Source of the DNA: Ridgeia piscesae
Taxonomy: Eukaryota > Annelida > Polychaeta > Sabellida > Siboglinidae
NCBI GenBank assembly: GCA_025642075.2
Contig: JAODUO010000526.1
Coordinates: forward strand, 256,587-320,586
DNA: 64,000 nucleotides
Direction: 5' to 3'
The stretch's first letter is position 1. Every line of letters starts with the position of its first letter. The notes beneath the pieces are model-generated. The model made no database searches and had not been told where the DNA came from. It saw only the letters and a list, made by a program, of their open reading frames with translations. Shown one piece after another: positions 35,987 to 47,900 of this stretch. The position numbers and the translations under genes are program-made.

Positions 35987-36132
35987 GTGATTTTGACAAA
36001 ATGTAATCAGTGGATCAGTGACATGACTGCAGTGACTGTGTAGAAATAAAAATATTCTCAGGTACAGTTCCTTGTGATCTGACAAAACGTTAACATGGCC
36101 GCCAATGGGAAAACTAACAGTGCTCTGTGCCC
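35987..36132. repeat. Dispersed repeat, copy 1
   Basis: About 146 bp, also present at 37108-37254 with scattered differences. Shared strings include GTGATTTTGAC, GTGTAGAAATAAA, TGTGACAAAACGTTAACATGG and GTGCTCTGTG. Contains AACATGGCCGCCAA, a YY1-like string. Confidence 0.75.
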
Positions 36133-37107
36133 TAAAAACTGGGTTAGGAAGCTCCATGGCAACAGCAATGCCAGGTGCCATTTTTGCATACCAGACGATG
36201 TTGCTGCTGCAGAGGTGTGTGAGAAATGTAGTTTTGTCCACAAATGATCACTGTTATGTTTGGAAAAGTTGTAGAAATTTAAATATATGCCAAATATGGT
36301 GCTAGTAATTGTATACTTGTACACAGCGGACACGAAGTTATGATGGCTGGCACACTATGTCAGCTATTTTGTAAAAAACAAACTGACTCTTAGTCTAATT
36401 TTATCACCAACGTTAAGTCTTAATTTCACCACACAGCAGAATGCATCTCCAATGCTTATTTTTTGCATCCTTCATTGCACCAAATGCAGACTAAATCCAA
36501 TGACAGTTGTCACTGAATATCACAAAACCACTTTCAGGAGCCAAGGCCATCTTGTCAGTCTAAAATCCTCATCAAGAGTGCCTGGATGGTCAGATTGTTG
36601 TGGGGGGGGGGGTAACTTTATCAGCTATGTATTATTTGTTTAAAGAGATATGTCAGTATTGAATAGACTTGAAAGAGGAATAAGTTAACTGTCTATCTGT
36701 ACCACTGACACAAAGCTGTCCCTAGCTGTCCTCAAAGGAAAGTCGGAGATGACAGGCTTACAGGAAGTGTCACCGGGCATGCCTTTGATCTAATGTTGGC
36801 CTGTAAGCTGTTGTTCCCTTCTGAGCAAGTGCACTAATTGGGCTGTGTAACAGCATTACATTTGGCAAGTTGTGTTATCTCACTTTTTTGAAATCCCCAT
36901 TTTAAAGTGAAATATGGACATTATTGTGTAGGATAGGAGTGGCATAACTATTTATATATATTTTTTATTTCACCATATGGTAACAACCGACTATGCATGA
37001 TTTTCTTGCAGATTATATGGTTGGCTGTCACAGACATATTCTCTTTGTATATATACGCAAGCTGTCAGTTGCAGTGTGGTCAATACCATAAGAGGTATTT
37101 AATTAAT

Positions 37108-37254
37108 GTGATTTTGACGAAATTTGATCAGCATATTAGTCACATGACTACAGTGAATGTGTAGAAATAAACAAATTCTTAGGTACAGTTTCCTTATAAT
37201 GTGACAAAACGTTAACATGGCCGCCAATTGGGAACCAGCAGTGCTCTGTGTCCT
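37108..37254. repeat. Dispersed repeat, copy 2
   Basis: Direct copy of 35987-36132, about 1.12 kb away in the same orientation, and it retains the AACATGGCCGCCAA string. No inverted termini were seen. Confidence 0.75.
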
Positions 37255-37960
37255 CTAGGGACAACAAGTAAATCAGAACTAGATTATCAAAGCTGGACAG
37301 GTTTCATACAGAAGTAAGCAATGAATGTATAAACAATGGTTGCTTATAGGAAAGTGCCTGGTAAGTGATAGCACATGTCTGAAAGATGATGTGATATCAG
37401 AAGGGAAGCAAATGCAGACATTTCAGAAGTGGCATAGAATGAGTAAATATGTTTATTAATTATAAGTCCCCAAATGCAGATGAATAGGTCGTAAAACACG
37501 AATATGATAAAAGATTCGACAAATGTGAGAAATGCAACCGTAACATATTGACTAAGTAGTAGGGAAAACATACTTAATTCTGTCATGCTGCCTCCGTGTG
37601 CCAATGACAATACACTCTGTCTCATTAGCATTTAACGTACTGGTTTCTCCCTGAAAAAATTGCTAACATTTCCATGTAAAATTAATGTAACAGCGTCTGG
37701 CATCAACATGTACTTGCTGTCTCAGATGGTGACAGGACGATGGTGAGAGGACAGACCTGGTCTGGTGGAAACGAAGTGAGTCTGGGAGATTTGTCTGTAT
37801 TCTGGGATACGGGATGATACATTCAAAATCCAGGAAATACCTAATATATAAATATATCTCGGATGGTGACAGGAAGAATGCGGGACGAGAGACCAAATAC
37901 TTGAAGTGAAATCCAGGAGTTACCTGACGATTCTGGGACAGCTGATAGGTGTCTGCTACA

Positions 37961-37964
<4 letters not shown>

Positions 37965-38001
<37 letters not shown>
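37965..38001. repeat. (TA)n/(CA)n microsatellite
   Basis: TA run followed by ACACACACA. Confidence 0.9.
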
Positions 38002-38012
<11 letters not shown>

Positions 38013-38418
38013 GCTCACAAATGCCAGTATGTATAGCAATGCATGTCAGATTGTCAGTATCCAGTGTAGTTGCAATAATTCTAGCAACAGAAATGGGCAA
38101 ATACCAACGCAAACGTCGTAAATCATGAATGTGATAACAACAGCAAGTTTGATAACTGTTATCAGAGATTGAAAATGTGTGAAAGATAACTCAGATTTCA
38201 TACTGAACATGCAGTGCCACCTACTTGGTAAACATAGGCTTGGGGGAAAGCTTGTTTTCATTTGTTCCCAGACAATACAGATGTGAAAAACACTAAACAT
38301 ACCATGTAATGAAAAACCTGATCTTCACAGGAGAGCTGTCAGTTAAACCAACTAATCGAAGGTTAATGAAGATGATCGCAGAACCAACATAAACAAACAC
38401 AAATATGCAGTTTGACGG

Positions 38419-38424
38419 TTTATT
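38419..38424 (-). terminator. Candidate polyadenylation signal of the cysteine-rich/LU gene
   Basis: Minus-strand AATAAA followed within 15-35 nt by ATTTGTGTTTGTTTATGTTGG-like GU-rich sequence, a well-formed poly(A) site. It implies a 3' UTR of about 2.6 kb (41017 down to about 38400), which would explain the lack of coding signal in 38.4-41.0 kb. Confidence 0.45.
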
Positions 38425-41017
38425 CAGACAACATCAAACTTTCCATGTACATTCCACCTAGAGTTGGGTCTTCACAACTATCTATGACAGCTGGTCACAT
38501 GACCCAACAACCAGAAACAAACTCTACCCAAATATCACACTTTGACATCATCTGACAAATCTAGCCAAGAACAATTTTTTATCTGTGCCTGTAAAATACA
38601 ATCATTTTACACAGGTCACAGAGATGTAAACAAACAGACTTACACAGACATGCCACAACTTACAGATTTCCCAGATATACACAATCTTGGCAAGAATATG
38701 GTAAAATCCGGTTTTAATAGGTATTTGCTTCACATTTTCAATTAATGATAATGCACATCTATCGTGTATTATCACAAAATGGTACATTAGTTACAGTGGT
38801 CAGAGACAAAAACTTTTGAAGATAGACATATTTCCAACAAAAATGCAGTGGATTTAGTTTGACATATTTTACACTGCATCAGAAATGCTATTGGCCAGTT
38901 AACCAGTGAAAACTGAATTGATAGTGTCTAAAAAAATGAACCTCTAACCAAGAAAAGTGGCAAGTCTGTGAGTGGCTCCTACAAAACGCAAGCAAACAAT
39001 TGTGATGCATTCACCTTTTTTATAACAACACACTATACCTAATGATTTGTAAATGGCCATTTTAGTGGTAAAAAATACAGTAATGTTTCTGAGTTTTTTT
39101 CTACACAATTTATATACTGTTATTATAACAATGATGCTTACCTGGTAATGTAAATTTTACACTGACTGGTTAATAACAACATTCTTAGTAGTCAAATTTA
39201 TATTTAACATGAAAAACAAGTCGAAGCTTTCCAAAAATGTAAATCTATGATCACTATATGAATATATAAATCAGTAATCACACAATAAATATATCACAGT
39301 TGTGCTATAAAACTCAGAGTATCCACGCACCAAAAATATGACAAGATATGTGGCTATACCACATTTACAGACAATTCACGATGTTAAACAGTTGACACCG
39401 AGTTTAAAAGCTGGACAGCTACACCACAGTAGTACAACACTGGTGGATTCAGCAGATAATCTCCACATAATCTACAGCCAGGTTACCATACCGGGGAAAG
39501 GACGGCCGTCATGATGACAACATTTTGGTACTGGTTGTTTCTGTAGAACCGACCAATTATCTGAACTGTGTTAACACAGAACATCACACTATGGTAGGTT
39601 AACAAAACAACACATCGCTTTGGTGTTATCAGTTTTAAAACTATCCATATAATGTAAAAGACTGATAACAATCAGGTATAATTAAGATAAAGACATCTAA
39701 ACAAATACATATGTAAATTTTAGCTTGATTATTTGTTTAAAATAGCTATAATCTATCACAGAGTAAGCTGGGAGATCAAGTTATCATGTATCAAAATGTT
39801 GTGATTGATTGACAAGCCAAACAACCCGTGGTAGTCATCTACCCTTTGCATCTATGGCAACTGCCTCGTTTGGTCTGTCAGTGCAAAAGTCGGCCAAACA
39901 TTGTGATGTTAGGCCAAGTAATAAAAGAAACTGTTTATGCCAAACTTATTTTAATATCAAGGGGAACCATATAATTTAATTGGGTTTTTGAAGACATGTT
40001 TCCAACCAAGATTTTTCAACAAAAACCAATAAATGTCTATTCTCAACAGGAATTAATAAAAAGTCATCTAAAACGGAACACGGAATGGATTAGAAACATG
40101 TTTCTTTTTTCATTTGGCCTTGTTCCTGTTCAGCACAAAGCATGGAACTTACGAGAGAAAAGTGTGTTCATGGCAGAGTGCCACTCAAAACAACTTCTCT
40201 GAGGCATCACAGTGAAATGAGAAACACTCATATATTTGATTACATATTAAAACAATTTAAAACTAAAATGATACACATCCATAATAATGCCATATGTATC
40301 ACAGTAGTGCTATAAAATACCAAGTGGACCTACTTCTAAAGTGTCACAGTATATTAAGCCATGCCATGTGAAGACAAGACATAATAAAGGACAGTGTTAA
40401 ACCGTTGTCAGTGAGTTGACAGTGGCAGCTGTACAGTGGCAGGTGACACTGACAGATTGTGTGTACACAATCTGTACACAACCTACATCACAATTGACAC
40501 ACATGTGTACAACTGATCACATCACCCCCGCCACAACTTTCATTTGATGTGTACATTGTCCACATCTTTATATCATTCAAATGCACAGTCACAGTGAAGT
40601 AACAATTTGTAGACGACAATGGCTTTGTCTATCTACCAACTGTTTGCCCCACTTTGTCAACTGTCCACTACGAATGTATAATCCAGTTGTGGCAGTAGTG
40701 GTGTGGTCAGTGGTGGTATGGTCAGTGGTGGTCAGTGGTGCCCTTTGTTGGGGAGTGTCCAACAGCCACGCTGCGTTTACAGACAACAGGAGGCAACAAC
40801 AAAATGATGGCGCAATGGTAAGGAGCCACTGTTAACATTAATGCCATCATGCAACTATAAAGCATACACGTGCAGTTGTAGAACACGACAACATTGCTGA
40901 CTTGTCGTACAACTGTGTGTTACGTGCCTGCAGTGAAAACTAGGGTGTGATCCGAGTCCATGTCGTTGGTCAGTATCAATCGTCATCTTGGTGTTCCCAT
41001 TCCATCTGAAGTGTCCT

Positions 41018-41161
41018 CTACAGCAGCACACTGACAGAGTACGTGATGAGTGATGCAATCGCAATGTTCACTTTCACCCAGAATCCACCACGCAGGAATC
41101 CAGGGGCTGAATTCAAGTCGTCCTTGTTGCAGTTGTTGGAGTTGCAGCACCGTGAGCACTT
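41018..41161 (-). CDS. Ly6/uPAR-like domain end and GPI-signal exon
   Basis: 144 nt, phase 0 to stop; acceptor GACATTACAG|AAG. Reads [15 protein letters not shown], where C-C-x4-C-N closes an Ly6 domain. [11 protein letters not shown] follows, a plausible anchor site around N-S-A-P-G, then a hydrophobic run [20 protein letters not shown] and TAG. A transmembrane tail is the alternative, but nothing follows the hydrophobic run, which favours a GPI signal. Confidence 0.75.
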   Translation of the reverse strand, partial: KCSRCCNSNNCNKDDLNSAPGFLRGGFWVKVNIAIASLITYSVSVLL

Positions 41162-44100
41162 CTGTAATGTCAATGAACCAGTGTAGGTTTAGTGAACCAG
41201 TGTAGGTTTAATGAACCAGTGTAGGTTTAGTGAACCAGTGTAGATTTAATGAACCAGTGTAGGTTTAGTGAACCAGTGTAGGTTTAATGAACCAGTGTAG
41301 GTTTAATGAACCAGTGTAGGTTTAATGAACCAGTGTAGGTTTAATGAACCAGTGTAGGTTTAATGAACCAGTGTAGGTTTAATGAACCAGTGTAGGTTTA
41401 GTGAACCAGTGTAGATTTAATGAACCAGTGTAGGTTTAGTGAACCAGTGTAGGTTTAATGAACCAGTGTAGGTTTAGTGAACCAGTGTAGGTTTAATGAA
41501 CCAGTGTAGGTTTAGTGAACCAGTGTAGGTTTAGTGAACCAGTGTAGGTTTAGTGAACCAGTGTAGGTTTAGTGAACCAGTGTAGGTTTAATGAACCAGT
41601 GTAGGTTTAGTGAACCAGTGTAGGTTTAATGAACCAGTGTAGGTTTAATGAACCAGTGTAGGTTTAATGAACCAGTGTAGGTTTAATGAACCAGTGTAGG
41701 TTTAATGAACCAGTTTAGGTTTAATATGTAAAACAAATGTGAACACTTGCAATACTGGAAGCCCTTAGAGGGGTGGAAGGCCATTGTGGGGTGGAAGTCC
41801 ATGGTGGGGGTGAAAGGCCATGGTGGGGGTGAAAGGCCATGGAGGGGTGAAAGGCCATGGAGGGGTGAAAGGCTGTGGAGGGGTGGAAGTCCATGGTGGG
41901 GTGGAAGGCCATTGTGGGGTGGAAGTCCATGGTGGGGGTGGAAGTCCATGGTGGGGGTGAACGGCCATGGTGGGGGTGAAAGGCCATGGAGGGGTGAAAG
42001 GCCATGGAGGGGTGGAAGAAAGGTTCTGGAGGCAGCTGGTGGAGTTTGTTAACCTCATTCATCCTGAACCACGATGTGTCGTGGTTTTACACTAGTGTGT
42101 ACAATAATCACTAGGTGTCACTAGTTTGTCGCAGAAACTTCGTCAAATTATACCCGGATGTAAACAGGAGATTTACCGACAGTTTGACACCAAGTTTGCA
42201 TATATCTATCAAGAAAAACGGTACTTTCTAGCAAAATCAAATCAGCAGTCAATTGTAGATGTTTCACTATTCATGTTAGCGATGTTCATGAGCAAGAATT
42301 GCAGTTGTTTAGTTAGCACGTCCGATGATTTGAATAAAAATGTAAAAGGCAGCAGCTATGTTGACAGCTGTGTTTGACATTGGCGATATTTCATTAGCTT
42401 CTGAGTAGTCAAATAATTGCGCATTAGCTACAAAATAAAACTGATTTTGATGTATCTTATCGTCCACCTTGTTTTTTGTCTGGATTGTTGACATAAATAA
42501 TATTCTGATTATTTTCAATATGTTTTGTAGTCATGCGACAATAATTTTGATAACACAAGTGTTGGCAAATTTATTCTGATTAATACAATATCATTATGCT
42601 TTGTACTAGCATGTGCTATGTTCCACATAGCAGTGGGATTTGATGGCAGTGTCATTTGCCATATGTACTAGTTCAATCCTGATTTGAGAAAAAAACAGGA
42701 CCAACTTCCTGAGTGATATAAAATAGAACCCAGTTGATGTATGAGTGTTAGTTTTGGTGTTACTCGTTGAAGACACCTTATATCTTGCAATGATAATAAC
42801 TGACAAAATAATTGCACAATTATGGAGGAATCATCAAAACAAAAACAAATTCTTATTTATATTGGACGGCCATCTTGGATTTTTGATATATGTAAATTAT
42901 ATATTAATTAGTTTCAGTTAGTCATATAACAATGATGTGTACATCAGTGTATAGATAATTTCTTTCTGGTTCAGATTATATACACTTTTACATTAATTGT
43001 GATGAACAGTTTTTACGATATGGTTCATTACGTGAACCCAAGTCTGGTCATAGTGTTGACGCCCTCAGAAACTCAGGACATGTGGAAAGAATGGACGGGA
43101 AACGGGCAAGGAAGAGAACAGATGGTAGAAGAGGAAGATTGAAATGGGAGGGATGTGAGAAGGAAGACATACTTGGCTGCATTGGGAGGGAATGGAGACT
43201 GAGACGTAGAGACTTTATTTAGTTGTTTTATCACCTAAGATTTATCATTACAACACACTTCAGTGACTTTGAATATAGCCCGAGACTTAGAGGAATGTAA
43301 TGTTGCATATGTTTGGTAGGACCTGTAAACCCATTAAGTCTATCACATACATAATGAAAGCCAATAAATAGAGCACACCATCGTCACAAGCCCGGGCTGT
43401 TTGCCATGCAAACTACCCCTGACAAATCCTCTAAGTGAAGCATGACAGTTAGCCAAGTCTAATTAGTTTTCTTACTTTTCCAGTCTCATCTGCCTCACCC
43501 ATGAGAACAGTGCAAATACTGCCCCAGTTTGAAGACGGATAAACAATTTGCAGTATAATGACTCGTCTGCCCAATCACATGAGCAGCTGAACAGTTCTGT
43601 GGATTCAAATCCAAACATTGCATGTAACATGAGCTGTGTGTGGCTGATAGCACCCAACATTACATCACATGACCGGAGGCAACCACACTCCTTGTGTGTG
43701 ATTTCATTGGCTGAGCTTAAAAGACATGTTATCCAAAGTGATCTGCCAGGGGTACCGCTGCCTGGTACTGACATACTCAGCAGCAGCAACCCTTGGCACA
43801 CAAGGGTGGAGCAGGCATAGAAATACATACCGTGTCGTCCCCATTTGGCACACATTTCTCTACGTCGGGAGTGTCACAGGTGGTGTTGGAACACTTGCGA
43901 CTGTGGGTCTTAACGCCGTCAGCTGTTTCCACCATGTCCGTCTGTCACAAATCACAGGTGTAAGTAAAGTGGGGCACTGATGCATTGTGGTTACAAGTTC
44001 AACTGAAACTACATTTATTTAGACCATAAGGTATTTCTGCAACAATGTTGATACAAAAGTAACATGTGCATGACGACATCAGCTAGGTCAAACATTCCCA

Positions 44101-44940
44101 CACACAGTTGTCATTTTATAAACTTGTGTCAATGAAAACCTTTGACGCCAGAATTTCAACAAAATATACGACAGAATGTTCAATCATTCCTGCATCCATT
44201 GTTAATAGCTTTGTAGATCTTTCGCTATGCAGTCAAGGAGACTCTTATGAGTTCCATTACACAGTGGCCATTTACTTGTTGCCATAGAAACAGGAGGTCT
44301 GGCATACGTCTTACTCCGTGAGAATGTGTACACATGATAGCTGTAGAAATTGCATTATACATTTATGTTACCGCACAAGCATAATTTCAAAGAATACTCA
44401 ATATTATAATTAACCAAGAAACTAAAACATATCTACATTCAAGGTGTATTACATTTGTAAATCAGAGCAAATGGTCCTACCGGAAAGAACAGCCTGTAAC
44501 GTAGAATGACGTTATTGCCATCTTAGGTTAAAAGTAAAAAAAAAGTACTTTGTCTTTGGTCGCCAAAACTAATGATAAATATTACATACTATGGTGTGCT
44601 TAAATCAGCATAAAAAAATCAACAACAATTTAAAAAGTAATTAATTTTAACGTTACTATTTATACCATCTTCCCAACCGTAAAAGTGACTCACCCAGCAT
44701 CCTTGGCCAGAGTTGATGAGACACAGCACCGAGTTCATGCTGGCTTTGTCACAGTCCGCCCCTTCACACTCATAGCACATCACTGTGGACAGGAACAGGA
44801 CCAGTTGAACACTCACTTCTTACCAGTGACAGCACGCAAGTTGGAGACATTTCTAACTGTCATGTCTACACGTAATAGTAAGTAAGTGGATACATGTTCA
44901 AAAGTGCAGAGCATCAATATAAAAAAAAAAAAAAAAATAA

Positions 44941-44986
<46 letters not shown>

Positions 44987-47900
44987 ACACCACACATATA
45001 TATGTATTACAAATTGTTGCTCTACACTTTTGAACATGTGTCCACTTCAATGGTGTATGTATATATAAAGCAGAAATCAAAATATTCCAGTTACTGGTTA
45101 CTCTAACACTCATTTTAATAAAAAAATTACTTTAACAAATATTCTAGTTGTTTTCCACACAAGAAAGGCAGATTATATTATTTCTATGATTATGAAATGT
45201 CGGTGCTATGCACTATATCCACTTCAACCTGAATAATACCAGGCAAGGGGGTGATGTTGACTGGTGGAACAGCCTGCAATGGGTGTGTTTGTTTGACTCA
45301 CTCACCTCCACACTGAGTCTTGTCCTCAGTGGCTGTGTAACCGCTGGAGCACGTGTCACAGGCCAATGGTCCATCTGTGCACTCAGCACAGTCCGTTAGA
45401 CCATTACTGCCACAAGCTGTAAGAACATAACAACACAATGTAACAACTGAACACATGTCACATGTCATTGGTCCATCCATGCAGTCATCACAGTTGTGTA
45501 GATGTCACACGCTGTAAGAACATACAAGAGACAATGTAACTAGTGGAGCACATGTCATTGTACACATGTCATTGGTCCATCCATGCAGTCATCACAGTTG
45601 TGTAGATGTCACACGCTGTAAGAACATACAAGAGACAATGTAACTAGTGGAGCACATGTCACTGGTCCATGTATGAATCATCACAGTTTATCTCTCCCAT
45701 TTTTGGCTGTTCATTCTGCACTGAGATGTCCCCCTAGAGGATGAGTTCTTGTAGTAACTGTCTGCTATGTGTATTCACCAACTACAACAGGTGTATTACT
45801 TATATTGAAACCAACATTTAAAATTAGCACATATATTGAAAAATATATCATTTTCACAAGGCTTATGTAACATAATATTGGAAGAATTAATAAAACATAT
45901 TTTGTCTCAATACACGGCTAAATATTAAAAATTCGCACTGACATTTCTACAGCTGTGAGTTTCATATTTGTAGTTACTAGGAATGTTTCTATTTTACCAC
46001 GTATTTGCAGAAATAATTTACTAATTAGTTACAAATAAGTATGATTAGTGGTTCTTTTTTAACAACATCTTAGCCAATGCAGGTAACTTACAGACACAAG
46101 CAGTCTTGTTGTCATTGAGGGTGAATCCAGAACTACAAGCCGTGCAGACAATTTTGTCTTGAGAGTTCGTGCACTTGCTGCAGTCAGCAAATGTTGCTTC
46201 TGAACACACTGCAACAATCAACAGACAGGAGTCAGAACACACTGCGACAGTCAACAGACAGGAGTCAGAACACACTGCAACAATCAACAGACAGGAGTCA
46301 GAACACACTGCAACAATCAACAGACAGGAGTCAGAACACACTGCGACATTCAACAGACAGGAGTCAGAACACACTGCGACAGTCAACAGACAGGAGTCAG
46401 AACACACTGCAACAGTCAACAGACAGGAGTCAGAACACACTGCAACAATCAACAGACAGGAGTCAGAACACACTGCGACAGTCAACAGACAGGAGTCAGA
46501 ACACACTGCGACATTCAACAGACAGGAGTCAGAACACACTGCGACAGTCAACAGACAGGAGTCAGAACACACTGCAACAATCAACAGACAGGAGTCAGAA
46601 CACACTGCGACAGTCAACAGACAGGAGTCAGAACACACTGCGACAGTCAACAGACAGGAGTCAGAACACACTGCAACAGTCAACAGACAGGAGTCAGAAC
46701 ACACTGCAACAATCAACAGACAGGAGTCAGAACACACTGCAACAATCAACAGACAGGAGTCAGAACACACTGCAACAATCAACAGACAGGAGTCAGAACA
46801 CACTGCAACAGTCAACAGACAGGAGTCAGAACACACTGCAACAGTCAACAGACAGGAGTCAGAACACACTGCAACAGTCAACAGACAGGAGTCAGAACAC
46901 ACTGCGACAGTCAACAGACAGGAGTCAGAACACACTGCGACAGTCAACAGACAGGAGTCAGAACACACTGCAACAGTCAACAGACAGGTGTCAGAACACA
47001 CTGCAACAATCAACAGACAGGAGTCAGAACACACTGCAACAATCAACAGACAGGTGTCAGAACACACTGCAACAATCAACAGACAGGAGTCAGAACACAC
47101 TGCAACAGTCAACAGACAGGTGTCAGAACACACTGCAACAATCAACAGACAGGAGTCAGAACACACTGCAACAATCAACAGACAGGAGTCAGAACACACT
47201 GCAACAGTCAACAGACAGGAGTCAGAACACACTGCAACAATCAACAGACAGGAGTCAGAACACACTGCAACAATCAACAGACAGGAGTCAGAACACACTG
47301 CAACAGTCAACAGACAGGAGTCAGAACACACTGCAACAGTCAACAGACAGGTGTCAGAACACACTGCAACAATCAACAGACAGGAGTCAGAACACACTGC
47401 GACAGTCAACAGACAGGAGTCAGAACACACTGCAACAGTCAACAGACAGGTGTCAGAACACACTGCAACAATCAACAGACAGGAGTCAGAACACACTGCA
47501 ACAGTCAACAGACAGGAGTCAGAACACACTGCGACAGTCAACAGACAGGAGTCAGAACACACTGCAACAGTCAACAGACAGGTGTCAGAACACACTGCAA
47601 CAGTCAACAGACAGGAGTCGGAACACACTGCAACAGTCAACAGACAGGAGTCAGAACACACTGCAACAATCAACAGACAGGAGTCAGAACACACTGCAAC
47701 AGTCAACAGACAGGAGTCGGAACACACTGCAACAATCAACAGACAGGAGTCAGAACACACTGCAACAGTCAACAGACAGGAGTCAGAACACACTGCAACA
47801 GTCAACAGACAGGAGTCAGAACACACTGCAACAGTCAACAGACAGGAGTCAGAACACACTGCAACAGTCAACAGACAGGAGTCAGAACACACTGCAACAG

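Noticed and set aside
37010..37080. Possible ADSL 'TGQTYSRK' exon (LSQTYSLYIY after a TTTTCTTGCAG acceptor)
   Set aside because: Only four residues match, and the frame soon loses similarity. Not enough to call.
43472..43855. 127-codon minus-strand frame overlapping the second Ly6 exon
   Set aside because: It is in a different frame from the exon and runs into the intron. No similarity seen.
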